The position numbers were made by a program, and so were the translations under genes. Below are positions 25,539 to 34,871 of a stretch of 64,000 bases of DNA, piece after piece. Numbering within the stretch: the first letter of the stretch is position 1; each line of letters opens with the position of its first letter. Source of the DNA: Acidobacteriaceae bacterium (lineage in GTDB: Bacteria; Acidobacteriota; Terriglobia; Terriglobales; Acidobacteriaceae); contig PMHV01000025.1 of the NCBI GenBank assembly GCA_003156805.1, forward strand, positions 55,412-119,411, read 5' to 3'. The notes beneath the pieces are model-generated. The model saw only the letters and a program-made list of their open reading frames with translations, had not been told where the DNA came from and did no database searches.

Positions 25539-27215
25539 ATGGATCTCAAGCATCGCAGCCGTGGAATTACTGAGGGGCGCGACCGCGCCGGCGCGCGCTC
25601 CATGTTCAAAGCCATCGGCTTCACTGACGCCGATCTTAGCCGCCCGCTGATTGGGGTGGCCAATACCTGGATCGAAACCATGCCGTGCAACTTTCACCTG
25701 CGGCGGCTTTCGGCCAAGGTGAAGGAAGGCATTCGCGCGGCAGGCGGAACGCCGATGGAGTTCAACACCATCGCGATTTCCGACGGCGAAACCATGGGCA
25801 CGGAAGGCATGCGAGCGTCGCTGGTGAGCCGCGAGGTGATTGCCGACTCAATTGAGCTGGTGTGCCGCGGGCAGATGTTCGATGCGGTGGTGTGCGTGGT
25901 GGGCTGCGATAAGACGATTCCAGCCGCGGCCATGGCGCTGGCGCGCATGGATCTTCCTGGACTGGTGTTGTATGGAGGCACGATCGCGGCGGGCAGTTAT
26001 CGGGGGAAGGACGTCACAATTCAGGATGTCTATGAAGCCATAGGCGCGAACATCGCCGGAAAAATCACCGAGCAAGAATTGCACGATCTGGAAAATGTGG
26101 CCTGCCCGGGCGCGGGCGCGTGCGGTGGGCAATACACGGCCAACACGATGTCGACGGTGATGGAGGCGATCGGGCTTTCGCCGATGGGATTCAACAGCGT
26201 GCCCGCGATGGATGCGAGGAAAGATCAAGTCGCCCTCGATTGCGGCCAAGTGGCGCTGAATCTTCTGCACAAGAGCATCCGGCCGAGAGATATTCTGACG
26301 CGCGAGGCGTTTGAAAACGCCATCGCAGCCGTGGCTGCGACCGGCGGCTCGACTAACGCGGTTCTGCATCTGTTGGCGATGGCGCGGGAAGCGGAAGTCG
26401 CTCTGGAGATCGACGACTTTCAGAGGGTAAGTGAGCGGACCCCGCTGCTGGCCGATTTGAAACCATCGGGGCGTTTTGTGGCCGCGGATATGCATCGCGC
26501 GGGCGGCGTGCGACTGCTGACCCGGCGTCTGTTGCGCGGAAATCATCTACACCCGGCGGCGAAGACCGTCACCGGGCTTTCGATCGAAGCGGAGAGCGAG
26601 AGCGCCATCGAGACACCCAACCAGCAGGTGATTGCGCCGCTGGAAAAACCGCTGAAGAAAACTGGCGGACTGGTGATTCTGAAAGGAAACATCGCGCCGG
26701 AAGGTTGCGTGGCCAAGATCAGCGGACATGAAAGACTGGAGCAGCGGGGGCCGGCGCGCGTCTTCGAATCGGAAGAAGATGCCATGGCCGCGGTCACCGG
26801 CAAAAGGATTCAAGCCGGCGATGTAATCGTGATTCGCAACGAAGGGCCGAAGGGCGGTCCCGGGATGCGCGAAATGCTCAGCGTAACCGCAGCGATTGTG
26901 GGCGAAGGATTGGGAGAATCAGTGGCGTTGCTCACCGACGGACGTTTCAGCGGAGCGACGCGCGGACTCATGGCCGGACATGTGTCGCCAGAAGCTGCAC
27001 TGGGCGGCCCGATCGCTGCGGTGCGCGACGGCGATACGATTCACTTCGATGCCGGCAGGCGACTGCTGGAAGTTGAGATCAGCGATGAGGTTCTGCGGCA
27101 GCGCATGAGTAAATGGAAACCACCGCAGCCGCGCTATCCTACGGGCGTATTCGCCAAGTATGCGGCGCTGGTTTCGTCGGCGTCGCAGGGAGCGATTACG
27201 CGAGCGCCTAAATAA
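25539..27215 (+). CDS. ilvD: Dihydroxy-acid dehydratase
   Basis: 558 residues from ATG 25539. Fe-S dependent dehydration of 2,3-dihydroxy-3-methylbutyrate/valerate to the 2-keto acids. The three cluster cysteines are in [14 protein letters not shown] (~residue 120), [17 protein letters not shown] (~190-200) and the conserved context of the first block. The C-terminal [19 protein letters not shown] holds the substrate/catalytic Ser. Length and motifs are normal. Last gene of the ilv set; no ilvE or leu gene is adjacent. Confidence 0.95.
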   Translation: MDLKHRSRGITEGRDRAGARSMFKAIGFTDADLSRPLIGVANTWIETMPCNFHLRRLSAKVKEGIRAAGGTPMEFNTIAISDGETMGTEGMRASLVSREVIADSIELVCRGQMFDAVVCVVGCDKTIPAAAMALARMDLPGLVLYGGTIAAGSYRGKDVTIQDVYEAIGANIAGKITEQELHDLENVACPGAGACGGQYTANTMSTVMEAIGLSPMGFNSVPAMDARKDQVALDCGQVALNLLHKSIRPRDILTREAFENAIAAVAATGGSTNAVLHLLAMAREAEVALEIDDFQRVSERTPLLADLKPSGRFVAADMHRAGGVRLLTRRLLRGNHLHPAAKTVTGLSIEAESESAIETPNQQVIAPLEKPLKKTGGLVILKGNIAPEGCVAKISGHERLEQRGPARVFESEEDAMAAVTGKRIQAGDVIVIRNEGPKGGPGMREMLSVTAAIVGEGLGESVALLTDGRFSGATRGLMAGHVSPEAALGGPIAAVRDGDTIHFDAGRRLLEVEISDEVLRQRMSKWKPPQPRYPTGVFAKYAALVSSASQGAITRAPK

Positions 27216-27436
27216 CAGGCTTCTTTCTTTCCGAAAATCCCCGCTTCTGAACGCCGGTTCCCGAGTTCAAGCCAGGAATCGAAAGAAGCTCGCCGGAATC
27301 CTCATTTCGAGCTCCGCGCGCGGGCAGGTGCATAGTGGACACGCGAGAGAAGAGAATTCTCTCCACGTTAATTTTCCGTTAAATTCGTCCCGATCCAATT
27401 GACCAGGCTGCGGGAGGGCACTAACCTGTAGCGATT

Positions 27437-27664
27437 ATGACCAAAGCGGATCTTGATCAGTTGCGTCTTGCCTACAAGAAGGCTGTCGATGAATGGGTAA
27501 ACACTATTCGCGCTGAAGAAGAGTTGGCCACTCCCGACCATTCGATGATCGCCATGGAGCACTGGGATACCGCCCACTTCGGCGAGCACGACGCACATAC
27601 GAAAGCCACAGAAGCGCGAGAAGCCTACAAAGACGCGCTTCGTGCCTTGAACTATGGCATCTAG
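27437..27664 (+). CDS. Small helical hypothetical protein
   Basis: 75 residues. Mostly charged and helical (LDQLRLAYKKAVDEWVNTIR, EEELA, AHTKATEAREAYKDALRALN), no signal or membrane segment. Family not recognised. Two predicted antiparallel helices around a His-containing loop (MEHWDTAHFGEHDAH) suggest a small metal- or protein-binding bundle, but this is a guess. Confidence 0.55.
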   Translation: MTKADLDQLRLAYKKAVDEWVNTIRAEEELATPDHSMIAMEHWDTAHFGEHDAHTKATEAREAYKDALRALNYGI

Positions 27665-27863
27665 CTGGGTTCATCCAGTTCCGTTCGTTCCATCGCATCG
27701 GTTAAGCGTGCGCGCATGGGAACCGGTGCGGTCGCCTTCGGTGCGCTTCGCTTGCTCAGGGCGGTCGCTGCCGGGGCTGGAATCCGATGATTCCGTTCAC
27801 CTCTTCCCATGAGATTCCGTCCTCACGCACACACGCTCTAAGCTCAACCCGCTGCTGGCCGTC

Positions 27864-29549
27864 TTACTGCTGGCACCCTGGCGTGAATGTACTGAGCAGG
27901 TTCGCCACAGCGGAAATGGCGCAATCATACGCCACGGCCGTCGAGTCGAAGTAGTTGTACTGTTGCGCGCTGGACTGTTTTTCGTTTCCCAGGAAGTTGC
28001 CTGACGAGTCGAACTCCAGCGTGTCGGCATGCTGGCCGGCGTCGATCAGCGAACTGGTGAAGGTGATCTGGCTGCCTTGCTTCGTGGTCACACCGACGCT
28101 ATAGGTCTGGTCGGCGGTGGTGGTCTGGTTAATATCGCCGTTGGATAGAACCACCTCTGCGATATCCACCGTCAGCGGGAACTGGAAGGACTGGGAAGTG
28201 ACCGTAGTTGCGGCGCCTGGAGACGATGTGGTGGTCGAAGAGTAAAGCCCAGTCGACTGGGAAATATCCTGGACATATTTCGAATCGTTGATAGTGAAAG
28301 TCTGATTATTGAAGAAGTCGGAGCTTTGCGCGATTCTGGTGGTGACTTCGCCGTGCGATCCTTTGATGTAGCCGGCGATCACGAAGGCGCGGTTTGAAGA
28401 AAGTTTGACAGTGCCCGTAATGCTGTTGGGTTGCACGTTCAGGTTCTCGGTGACCACGGGGGAGGGCCCCGTCAACGTATTCGTGGTGACGGCGCCGGTG
28501 ATTTGCGGCGTGGTGGAATCGAGATAGAGCAGCAGTGAGGCAGTAGCAGAGAAATAGCTATCGGCGTTGTACACGCTGAGGGCAACGGTGTGCGGCTCGC
28601 CGTTGCTCAACAGCCCGGCGAAGGGCGTGAGGTTCACGCGGTAGGGAACGAAGTTGAGAGTCTGCACGCCGGGAATTGGGGACCATAGGAAAGGATCGCC
28701 GAGGCCGCCGGTAAAAATCCAGGGGAAAACTGGGGCGACGCCGGCGGGCTGGCCGTCAATCGTGATCTCGGTTTCGCGGAAGGCGGTGTTGGTGCAACTA
28801 TCGAGTTCGGTGGCAACGTCGTTGGGAACGCAGGTATACCAGAACTCGTCGGTCGACTGGCCTTGCGCGTAGACGTCGAGATATGCGTTCGCGATGTTGG
28901 TGGGCAGAGTGAAGGTTCCGGAAAGAGTGTCGGTGCCGGTATTCAGCGCTACCGTGCCTCCGCTGGGTCCGGCGGAGAGCGGCAGGACTACATTGGCGGC
29001 CGCGGGAGCAGTCTGGCCCTTGGCCACGGGGTAGAACTCGAGCGTCGCCGAAGCGAAGATGATGGAAGTCAGGCCGCAGCACAGAGTATTTCCAATATCG
29101 GCTTGTCCGGACTGCGCGGTGGTGAAGATGGGACTGTAATCGGTGAGGTCGCTTTCCACGTGCCACGACGGCCCCAAGCTAGGCGAGGGTTCGGCGGTGG
29201 TTCCGAAATAAATGTTGGTAGGGCCGAGCCAGAAGTTGGCGGTGCGGTCGTACTGGATGCCGGCGGCAACGTTGATATCGGCCTCGAGAACAACTTTGGC
29301 CCACGGACCCGGGCAGCTAGCCGGCGGAGTGTAAGAAAAGTTCTCGACGTTGAAATCGTAGAACTGAGCATCGCTGAACAGTTGCACGACGCATGGGGTA
29401 GTCGTGGGGCGGGTGATGTTCGGATCGGCGGTAACGGTATTCGCTGAGCCGATCACGTAAGGACCTGAAGCGAAAGCGAAGGAAGCTGAGAGCAACGCGA
29501 GAACAAGAATGACGAGTGATTTCGTTGACGGACGCAAGGACGGCAACAT
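27864..29549 (-). CDS. PNGase A-type peptide-N-glycosidase (secreted)
   Basis: 561 residues from ATG 29549, which has AGGAGG eight bases upstream; a longer reading to 29657 is unlikely. A signal peptide ends at SASFAFASG. The N-terminal half has the PNGase A (PF12222) signature: FENFSYTPP-like VENFSYTPPASCPGPWAKVV, GIQYDRTANFWLG, TTAEPSPSLGPSWHVESDLT and TATLEFYP-like SATLEFYPVA. The family releases N-linked glycans from glycoproteins or glycopeptides; an acidobacterial relative (PNGase H+ of Terriglobus) has been characterised. The C-terminal half is beta-rich and ends NLLSTFTPGCQQ. It has its own promoter and is divergent from the next gene. Confidence 0.82.
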   Translation of the reverse strand: MLPSLRPSTKSLVILVLALLSASFAFASGPYVIGSANTVTADPNITRPTTTPCVVQLFSDAQFYDFNVENFSYTPPASCPGPWAKVVLEADINVAAGIQYDRTANFWLGPTNIYFGTTAEPSPSLGPSWHVESDLTDYSPIFTTAQSGQADIGNTLCCGLTSIIFASATLEFYPVAKGQTAPAAANVVLPLSAGPSGGTVALNTGTDTLSGTFTLPTNIANAYLDVYAQGQSTDEFWYTCVPNDVATELDSCTNTAFRETEITIDGQPAGVAPVFPWIFTGGLGDPFLWSPIPGVQTLNFVPYRVNLTPFAGLLSNGEPHTVALSVYNADSYFSATASLLLYLDSTTPQITGAVTTNTLTGPSPVVTENLNVQPNSITGTVKLSSNRAFVIAGYIKGSHGEVTTRIAQSSDFFNNQTFTINDSKYVQDISQSTGLYSSTTTSSPGAATTVTSQSFQFPLTVDIAEVVLSNGDINQTTTADQTYSVGVTTKQGSQITFTSSLIDAGQHADTLEFDSSGNFLGNEKQSSAQQYNYFDSTAVAYDCAISAVANLLSTFTPGCQQ

Positions 29550-29628
29550 GGGGGCAGACCTCCTGGGGATAGTGGCAAAGGCCGCGCCAGTCCTAGGTTT
29601 CGGGCGACGGACTGCACGGGTAGCAGGA

Positions 29629-29657
29629 AGTCTAGGTGGGGAGTTCGGCCTTGTCAA
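29629..29657 (-). promoter_or_regulatory. Sigma-70-like promoter of the PNGase gene
   Basis: On the minus strand TTGACA (29657-29652), 17-bp spacer, TAGACT (29634-29629), about 80 bp upstream of the start codon. Confidence 0.6.
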
Positions 29658-29692
29658 GCAAATCGAGTGTCCGGCAGCGAGAGCGCGCCTTG

Positions 29693-29721
29693 TTGAATGA
29701 GGAGGCGTCGACCGCTACAAT
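29693..29721 (+). promoter_or_regulatory. Sigma-70-like divergent promoter
   Basis: TTGAAT (29693-29698), 17-bp spacer, TACAAT (29716-29721), 60 bp before the start of the secreted protein at 29781. The two divergent -35 boxes are about 35 bp apart. Confidence 0.5.
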
Positions 29722-29780
29722 CCAACTAAACCTTCTGAATGTTTCGCGACGCTGCAAAATCCGGCCGGAGCCAACCTATC

Positions 29781-30491
29781 ATGCGCACAAAATTTTCTGT
29801 TCTTCTACTGCTGAGTTTTGTCGTCCTGGCAAGTGTGGCATGGGGACAGAACCCATACACGATGGAACCGGCGCCGCTCAAGGCTTCTGCGCCGGTGTCG
29901 GCAACGGTTCGCTCAGCGATTGAACCCCAGGGCATGCGCGTGGTTACGTTCGGGCACGGCATGAAAATCACCGTCTGCGAAGTGTGGTGGGCCAAAACCG
30001 TTTTCACCTACGCCAAGGCGATGGGACCGGCGAACGCGATTTACGGCAAGCTGCAGCGGGGCACGCTGCTGGGAGTTCTGTATTTTCCTACCCCCATCGA
30101 CGATGGCCGGGACCAGAAAATTCGGGCAGGCTACTACACGATGCGCTATGTGCAAATGCCCCAGACTCGGGCACACGAAAATGTAAGTACATATCCGGAT
30201 TTTGTCGCGCTGAGTCCGGCGGGTTCGGATGCGAAGAGTCATCAAACCATTCCCATGGAAACGCTGCTGGTTATGAGCCGGCGCGCGTCGCAGACGACCC
30301 ATGCCGCGATCATCAGCCTCGCACCGGTAAACCCGTCTCTTGAGGAACTCCCTGCCGTGGGGGTCGACGACACCAACCAGTGCGTGCTGCAGGTGAAAAT
30401 CCATGCGAAGCAACCCGCCGCCAAGGCCGGCGAAGAGATGAAACTGGCCATCGTGCTGATTCCGGCGCGCGAGGAAAACGGCGGGTCGTAG
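29781..30491 (+). CDS. Secreted hypothetical protein
   Basis: 236 residues from ATG 29781, giving a good signal peptide (VLLLLSFVVLASVAWGQ). The mature part is a single soluble domain with MRVVTFGHGMKITVCEVWWA, GTLLGVLYFPTP and IRAGYYTMRYVQMP. It resembles uncharacterised acidobacterial secreted proteins; function unknown. An upstream ATG at 29739 would place 14 polar residues before the signal. It stands alone between a divergent PNGase gene and the molybdenum hydroxylase operon, 35 bp ahead of the latter. Confidence 0.65.
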   Translation: MRTKFSVLLLLSFVVLASVAWGQNPYTMEPAPLKASAPVSATVRSAIEPQGMRVVTFGHGMKITVCEVWWAKTVFTYAKAMGPANAIYGKLQRGTLLGVLYFPTPIDDGRDQKIRAGYYTMRYVQMPQTRAHENVSTYPDFVALSPAGSDAKSHQTIPMETLLVMSRRASQTTHAAIISLAPVNPSLEELPAVGVDDTNQCVLQVKIHAKQPAAKAGEEMKLAIVLIPAREENGGS

Positions 30492-30526
30492 GCTGGCGCA
30501 ATTCTTCCTGCTAACTTGGAATCGGG

Positions 30527-31246
30527 ATGGGCAACCAATATCCAAAGCGCGGCGACTTGAGCCGGGATGCTTCCAGCCGGGGCGGCGAATCGGAAGACTC
30601 CTCGGGCGTTTCCCGGCGTGAATTCCTAAAGATTTCAGGCGCTTCGGCTGCGGCGCCATTGCTGGCTGGGTCGTTGCTGGCCGGCTCGTTGGCGGGCGAA
30701 TCGTTGGTGAGCGAATCGTTGGTGTGCGGATCGACGATTCTCGCCGCCGGCGAAGTTGTTCCGGTGTACGGCCCGGGTCCGCTGCCGATGGAGTTTTCCA
30801 TCAACGGCAAAGAGTACAAAGCTAACCTTGAGCCGCGGGTCACGCTGCTCGACGCTCTGCGCGACCAGTTTGACCTCACCGGCGCAAAGCGGGTCTGCGA
30901 CCGCGGCGAGTGCGGCGCTTGCACCGTGCTGGTTGACAACCGCACTGTTTATGCCTGTTCCCTGCTGGCGATCGAGGCGCAGGGACGGCAAATTCTTACC
31001 GTCGAATCGCTGATGCAACGAAGCGCACTGCATCCGATCCAGCAGGCGTTCGTCGATCACGATGCATCGCAGTGCGGCTTCTGCACTCCGGGATTCGTGG
31101 TGGCGTGCAAAGCTGTTCTTGACAAGAATCCAAAACCCACGGTGGACGACATTCGCCGCGGCCTGAGCGGAAATTTCTGCCGCTGCGGAACTTATCACGG
31201 CATTCAGCAGGCGATGGCGCAACTCGCTCTCACGCAGAAAACTTAA
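30527..31246 (+). CDS. Molybdenum hydroxylase 2Fe-2S subunit, Tat-exported
   Basis: 239 residues, PaoA/YagT-like. The Tat motif SRREFLK (~residue 28) indicates export of the folded complex to the periplasm. First cluster: CDRGECGACTVLVDNRTVYAC (within ~125-147). Second cluster: QCGFCTPGF and GNFCRCGTYHGIQQA (~180-225). Its h-region is lengthened by a five-residue repeat (GSLLAGSLAGESLVSESLV) encoded by 15-bp units. Six bases separate it from the molybdopterin subunit. Confidence 0.9.
   Translation: MGNQYPKRGDLSRDASSRGGESEDSSGVSRREFLKISGASAAAPLLAGSLLAGSLAGESLVSESLVCGSTILAAGEVVPVYGPGPLPMEFSINGKEYKANLEPRVTLLDALRDQFDLTGAKRVCDRGECGACTVLVDNRTVYACSLLAIEAQGRQILTVESLMQRSALHPIQQAFVDHDASQCGFCTPGFVVACKAVLDKNPKPTVDDIRRGLSGNFCRCGTYHGIQQAMAQLALTQKT
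30671..30730. repeat. 15-bp tandem repeat in the Tat signal region
   Basis: Four units at 30671, 30686, 30701 and 30716, each starting TCGTTG; TCGTTGGCGGGCGAA and TCGTTGGTGAGCGAA are adjacent examples. They add pentapeptides to the signal-peptide region. Confidence 0.88.
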
Positions 31247-31251
31247 AGACC

Positions 31252-33633
31252 ATGCCCGATTATCGTTGGCCTGATTCCGAAGATCGCAGCCTGATCGGCA
31301 AACGCGTCCCGCGCGTGGATTCGCCGCTGAAAGTTTCGGGCAAAGCCAAATACACCTATGACGTGAAGCGCCCGGAGATACTCTTCGGCAAGGTTCTCCG
31401 CTGCCCCTATGCGCACGCGAAGATATTGAGCATCGACATCCGCGCCGCCGAACGAATGCCAGGCGTGAAAGCGGTGCACGTGATTCAGGGGCCCGGCTCC
31501 ATCATTCATTGGGCCGGCGATGATGTGGCTGCCGTTGCCGCGGTCGATGAAGTAACGGCCGAAGAAGCGATCCGCGCGATTGAGGTGAAATACCAAAGGC
31601 TTCCGCACTTAGTCAACGATGCGGAACCTCCCACGGATTCTGATCTCGCCCGCCTCCCACTCGGCGTCGACGACATCAACGAGATGCTCGACAAGGGCGT
31701 GCCCGCAGACGAGCTCATTAGGCAGATCCAGAGAGAAGGTGTGACTGCCAGAGTTTCCGAGAATGAACTCGATGAGTTGCAGACGATCGGTGTGAACCAT
31801 GCGGTGCTTGACGCGATCCGCGGGGCGTTTGTGCATCCTTCGGGCGAGGTGCGGAGAGCAAATTACCGGAAGGATCCGGTTCAAATTCAGGGCGAACCTG
31901 AGCAAGCCTTCGCGGCAGCCGACTTCATTGCAGAGGGTCTGTACGGAGCATCAGCCATCGCGCACTGCTGCCTTGAAAGTCACGGCTCAATTTCCGAGTG
32001 GACCGATCGCAATCATCTCTTGGTGCACATGTCGACGCAGAATGTATCCGGTATCGCCGGGCAAATGGCTGCACCGTTGCGGGTTCCCGCGGCCAATATC
32101 AGAGTGCATCAGGATCACGTGGGCGGCGGTTTCGGAAGCAAGTTTGGCCCGGATCGCTGGGGCATCGCCGCAGCGGAGCTTTCCAGAAAAGCCGGTGGCA
32201 GGCCGGTGCGCATCATGCTGGAACGCGATGCGGAACTGAAAGTCGCGGGCGCGCGGCCTTCGGCGTATGCGCGCGTGAAAGTCGGCGCAAAGAAAGATGG
32301 CACTCTGCTCGCGTGGCACTCGGAATCCTGGGGAACAGCAGGGCCGGGCGCAGGCGCGATGCCGCCCATCCCTTATGTATTCGATATTCCCCACCAGCGC
32401 CTGGAATATACGGCGATTCGCAACCACGTAGGTCCGGCGCGGCCGTGGCGGGGATCGAACCACTCGCAAGCGGCCGTGATCACAATGTGCGCGCTCGACG
32501 ATCTTGCAGCCAAGCTCAAGATGGACCCGCTCGATTTTTTTCTGAAGAACCTGGCGCTCACCGGGCCGATGCAGGATGTTTATCGCGAAGAGGTGGAGAT
32601 TGCGGCCAGCTTGATGGAGTGGAAAAGTAAATGGCGCCCGTGGCCGAAAAGTGGCGTCAGTGGCGTGGTTCGCGGCGTTGGTTTCTCGATCCACACCGGA
32701 GGCGGACGCGGTCACGCCAGCGATTGCGACCTCAGCATCCATCCGGATGGTTCGGTTGAAATCAAGGTGGCGACGCAAGACATTGGCACCGGCACCCGCA
32801 CCATTATTTTGATGGTCGCGGCCGACACGCTGGGAGTTCCGATGGAGTCGATCGCGTTGCACATCGGCGACACTCTGTATCCGCCTTCGGGGGGCTCTGG
32901 AGGTTCGACCACGCCCGGTGGTGTGAGTGCGTCCACGCGGCGGGCCGCCGTGGACGCGCGCGATGCGCTTTTTGCCAGAGTCGCATCCGCACTGAGCGCG
33001 CAGCCGGAAGAGCTCGAATCAGTGAATGGAACGATTCGGGTAAAAACCGATCCTCAGCGTTGGTTGAGCTGGCAAGAAGCCTGCTCTAAGCTCGGAGCTA
33101 TATCGCTCAACATGCGCGGCAGAAATCCCAACCGGAATACGCCTCCCGATCTCACCGGCAGCGGCGTCGGCGGCGTAACCATGGCGGAGGTTGAAGTAGA
33201 CGCCGATACTGGCGTGGTAAGAGCGCGGAAAATGGTCGCGGTGCAGGATTGCGGACTCATCCTGAATCGCAAACTGGCGGAGAGCAGTTGTTACGGCGGA
33301 CTGATCATGGGCATTAGCTATGCGCTATTCGAAGAAAAAATAATGGACCGGACCAGCGGACAGATGCTGAATCCAAACATGGAGTTCTACCGGCTGGCGG
33401 GCTTCAACGACATTCCTGAGCTTGTGGTTCACCTGATGACCGGCGGAAAATATGACGAACGCGGCGTCATCGGAATCGGTGAGCCGCCGGTGATTTCACC
33501 CGGCGCAGCGATTTCGAACGCTGTCGCCAATGCGATTGGAGTGCGGGTTCCGTTTCTGCCGCTTACTCCGGACCGTGTGCTGACAGCGCTCGACAGCCGG
33601 GAACAATTGCTCGAGAAACAACCGGGTGCGTGA
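31252..33633 (+). CDS. Molybdenum hydroxylase molybdopterin-binding subunit with inserted helical segment
   Basis: 793 residues, xanthine dehydrogenase/aldehyde oxidase family (PaoC/YagR-like). Typical blocks: GKRVPRVDSPLKVSGKAKYT at the start, HQDHVGGGFGSKFG and RPWRGSNHSQAAV for cofactor binding, GGSGGSTTPGGVSASTRRA, and the catalytic Glu in GVIGIGEPPVISPG near the end. Residues ~127-195 (bases ~31630-31837) are an extra helical insertion not expected in the family: DDINEMLDKGVPADELIRQI then LDELQTIGVNHAVLDAIRGA. Substrate probably an aldehyde or N-heterocycle; the insertion is the odd feature. Overlaps the next gene by one base (TGATG). Confidence 0.9.
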   Translation: MPDYRWPDSEDRSLIGKRVPRVDSPLKVSGKAKYTYDVKRPEILFGKVLRCPYAHAKILSIDIRAAERMPGVKAVHVIQGPGSIIHWAGDDVAAVAAVDEVTAEEAIRAIEVKYQRLPHLVNDAEPPTDSDLARLPLGVDDINEMLDKGVPADELIRQIQREGVTARVSENELDELQTIGVNHAVLDAIRGAFVHPSGEVRRANYRKDPVQIQGEPEQAFAAADFIAEGLYGASAIAHCCLESHGSISEWTDRNHLLVHMSTQNVSGIAGQMAAPLRVPAANIRVHQDHVGGGFGSKFGPDRWGIAAAELSRKAGGRPVRIMLERDAELKVAGARPSAYARVKVGAKKDGTLLAWHSESWGTAGPGAGAMPPIPYVFDIPHQRLEYTAIRNHVGPARPWRGSNHSQAAVITMCALDDLAAKLKMDPLDFFLKNLALTGPMQDVYREEVEIAASLMEWKSKWRPWPKSGVSGVVRGVGFSIHTGGGRGHASDCDLSIHPDGSVEIKVATQDIGTGTRTIILMVAADTLGVPMESIALHIGDTLYPPSGGSGGSTTPGGVSASTRRAAVDARDALFARVASALSAQPEELESVNGTIRVKTDPQRWLSWQEACSKLGAISLNMRGRNPNRNTPPDLTGSGVGGVTMAEVEVDADTGVVRARKMVAVQDCGLILNRKLAESSCYGGLIMGISYALFEEKIMDRTSGQMLNPNMEFYRLAGFNDIPELVVHLMTGGKYDERGVIGIGEPPVISPGAAISNAVANAIGVRVPFLPLTPDRVLTALDSREQLLEKQPGA

Positions 33634-34622
33634 TGAAATCGTTTGAATACGCGAGCCCGACCAGCACGGAGCAGGCAGTAAGCCTGCTCGCACGCGAGTG
33701 GGGCCAGGCGGAAATTCTGGCCGGCGGCACCGACCTGCTCGCGCTAATGAAAGATGACATCGTCGCGCCCAGACGCCTGGTAAACATCAAGGGCATCACA
33801 CATCTCGAAGGCGTGAGCGCCGATGCCCGCGGATTGCGCATCGGTGCGCTCACTCGCCTCAGCGATCTGGCCGGGCATGCAGAGATTCAGCGCGGCTATC
33901 CCGCGCTGGCCGAAGCGCTGATCGAAAGTGCCAGCCCGCAGATTCGCAACATGGCTACGCTGGGAGGCAATCTGTGCCAGCGTCCGCGATGCTGGTATTT
34001 CCGCAACGGATTCGGGCTGTTGCCCGAAGACGAAACCGGCAAAGAACTCATCGCGCAAGGCGAAAACCGCTACCACGCGATTTTGGGCAACGATGGTCCG
34101 GCGAAGTTCGTGAGCCCGTCGACGATTGTTCCCGCGCTGATCGCCTATGGCGCTACGCTGAAATTGGAAAGCCCGAAAGGCCGGCGCGAACTTCCTCTGG
34201 AAGAGTTTTACAGAATTCCAACAACGGAAGCGGAACGCGAGCACAACCTGCAGCCGTATGAACTGGTAACCGAGGTGTCGTTGCCACCCGCCAAATACGC
34301 GAGCGCGGCGCACTACGAAATCCGCCATCGGCAGGCGTTCGATTGGCCACTCGCCGTGGCGGCGGTCGTGCTGCGCATGAACGGTCGCCATGTGCAATCG
34401 GCGCGAATCGTGATGGGCCAGGTGGCGCCGGTCCCGTGGTTGGCGCAAGAAGCGGCGCAGGCATTGACCGGAAAAATCGTCAGTGCGGAAACGGCCAAGC
34501 TCGCCGCTGCCGCCGCCGTGCGAAACGCCAAGCCGCTTTCGCAAAACGCCTTTAAAGTAAGGCTCGCCCGCGTCGCGGTGGAACGCGCGATTCTAAAGGC
34601 TGCCTCGGGAGGCACCGCGTGA
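33633..34622 (+). CDS. Molybdenum hydroxylase FAD-binding subunit
   Basis: 329 residues, PaoB/YagS-like. AEILAGGTDLLALMKDD is the FAD-binding loop; NMATLGGNLCQRPRCWYFR carries the Cys-rich patch of the PaoB subgroup, which in E. coli PaoB contributes to an additional [4Fe-4S] cluster. The C-terminal CO_deh_flav domain ends VERAILKAAS. ATG 33633 shares its first base with the stop of the molybdopterin subunit, so translation is coupled; order 2Fe-2S, Mo, FAD is unlike the paoABC order. Confidence 0.9.
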   Translation: MKSFEYASPTSTEQAVSLLAREWGQAEILAGGTDLLALMKDDIVAPRRLVNIKGITHLEGVSADARGLRIGALTRLSDLAGHAEIQRGYPALAEALIESASPQIRNMATLGGNLCQRPRCWYFRNGFGLLPEDETGKELIAQGENRYHAILGNDGPAKFVSPSTIVPALIAYGATLKLESPKGRRELPLEEFYRIPTTEAEREHNLQPYELVTEVSLPPAKYASAAHYEIRHRQAFDWPLAVAAVVLRMNGRHVQSARIVMGQVAPVPWLAQEAAQALTGKIVSAETAKLAAAAAVRNAKPLSQNAFKVRLARVAVERAILKAASGGTA

Positions 34623-34855
34623 TCCACAAGCCTGGCCGATTCGACACCACTCACCCAAATCTTTGCGCCGCACTGCGCTGGAAAAGTCAGTTCCTATATT
34701 CCGAGTCCGAAGACGTCAGGGCGCAACCTTCGAACGACGGCCTGTTCTGGTGCCTGCACACGCAAACCTGTATCGGTCCCGACGGAGACTTGGCCGAGCC
34801 CGGCGACTGCTGTTCAACAGACCGCGTCTGCCACGGCCTAGGACAAAATTCCTAA
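34619..34855 (+). CDS. Small Cys-rich protein coupled to the molybdenum hydroxylase
   Basis: 78 residues starting at GTG 34619, overlapping the stop of the FAD subunit by GTGA. Contains six cysteines, with FWCLHTQTCIGPDGDLAEPG followed by DCCSTDRVCHG, a pattern that looks like a conserved metal- or disulfide-binding module. No signal peptide. Similar short peptides appear to exist in Acidobacteriota, but I cannot name the family. Coupling suggests a role with the hydroxylase (cofactor insertion or iron-sulfur delivery), which is inference. Confidence 0.65.
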   Translation: MIHKPGRFDTTHPNLCAALRWKSQFLYSESEDVRAQPSNDGLFWCLHTQTCIGPDGDLAEPGDCCSTDRVCHGLGQNS

Positions 34856-34871
34856 GTTTCGGCAAGGCGCG

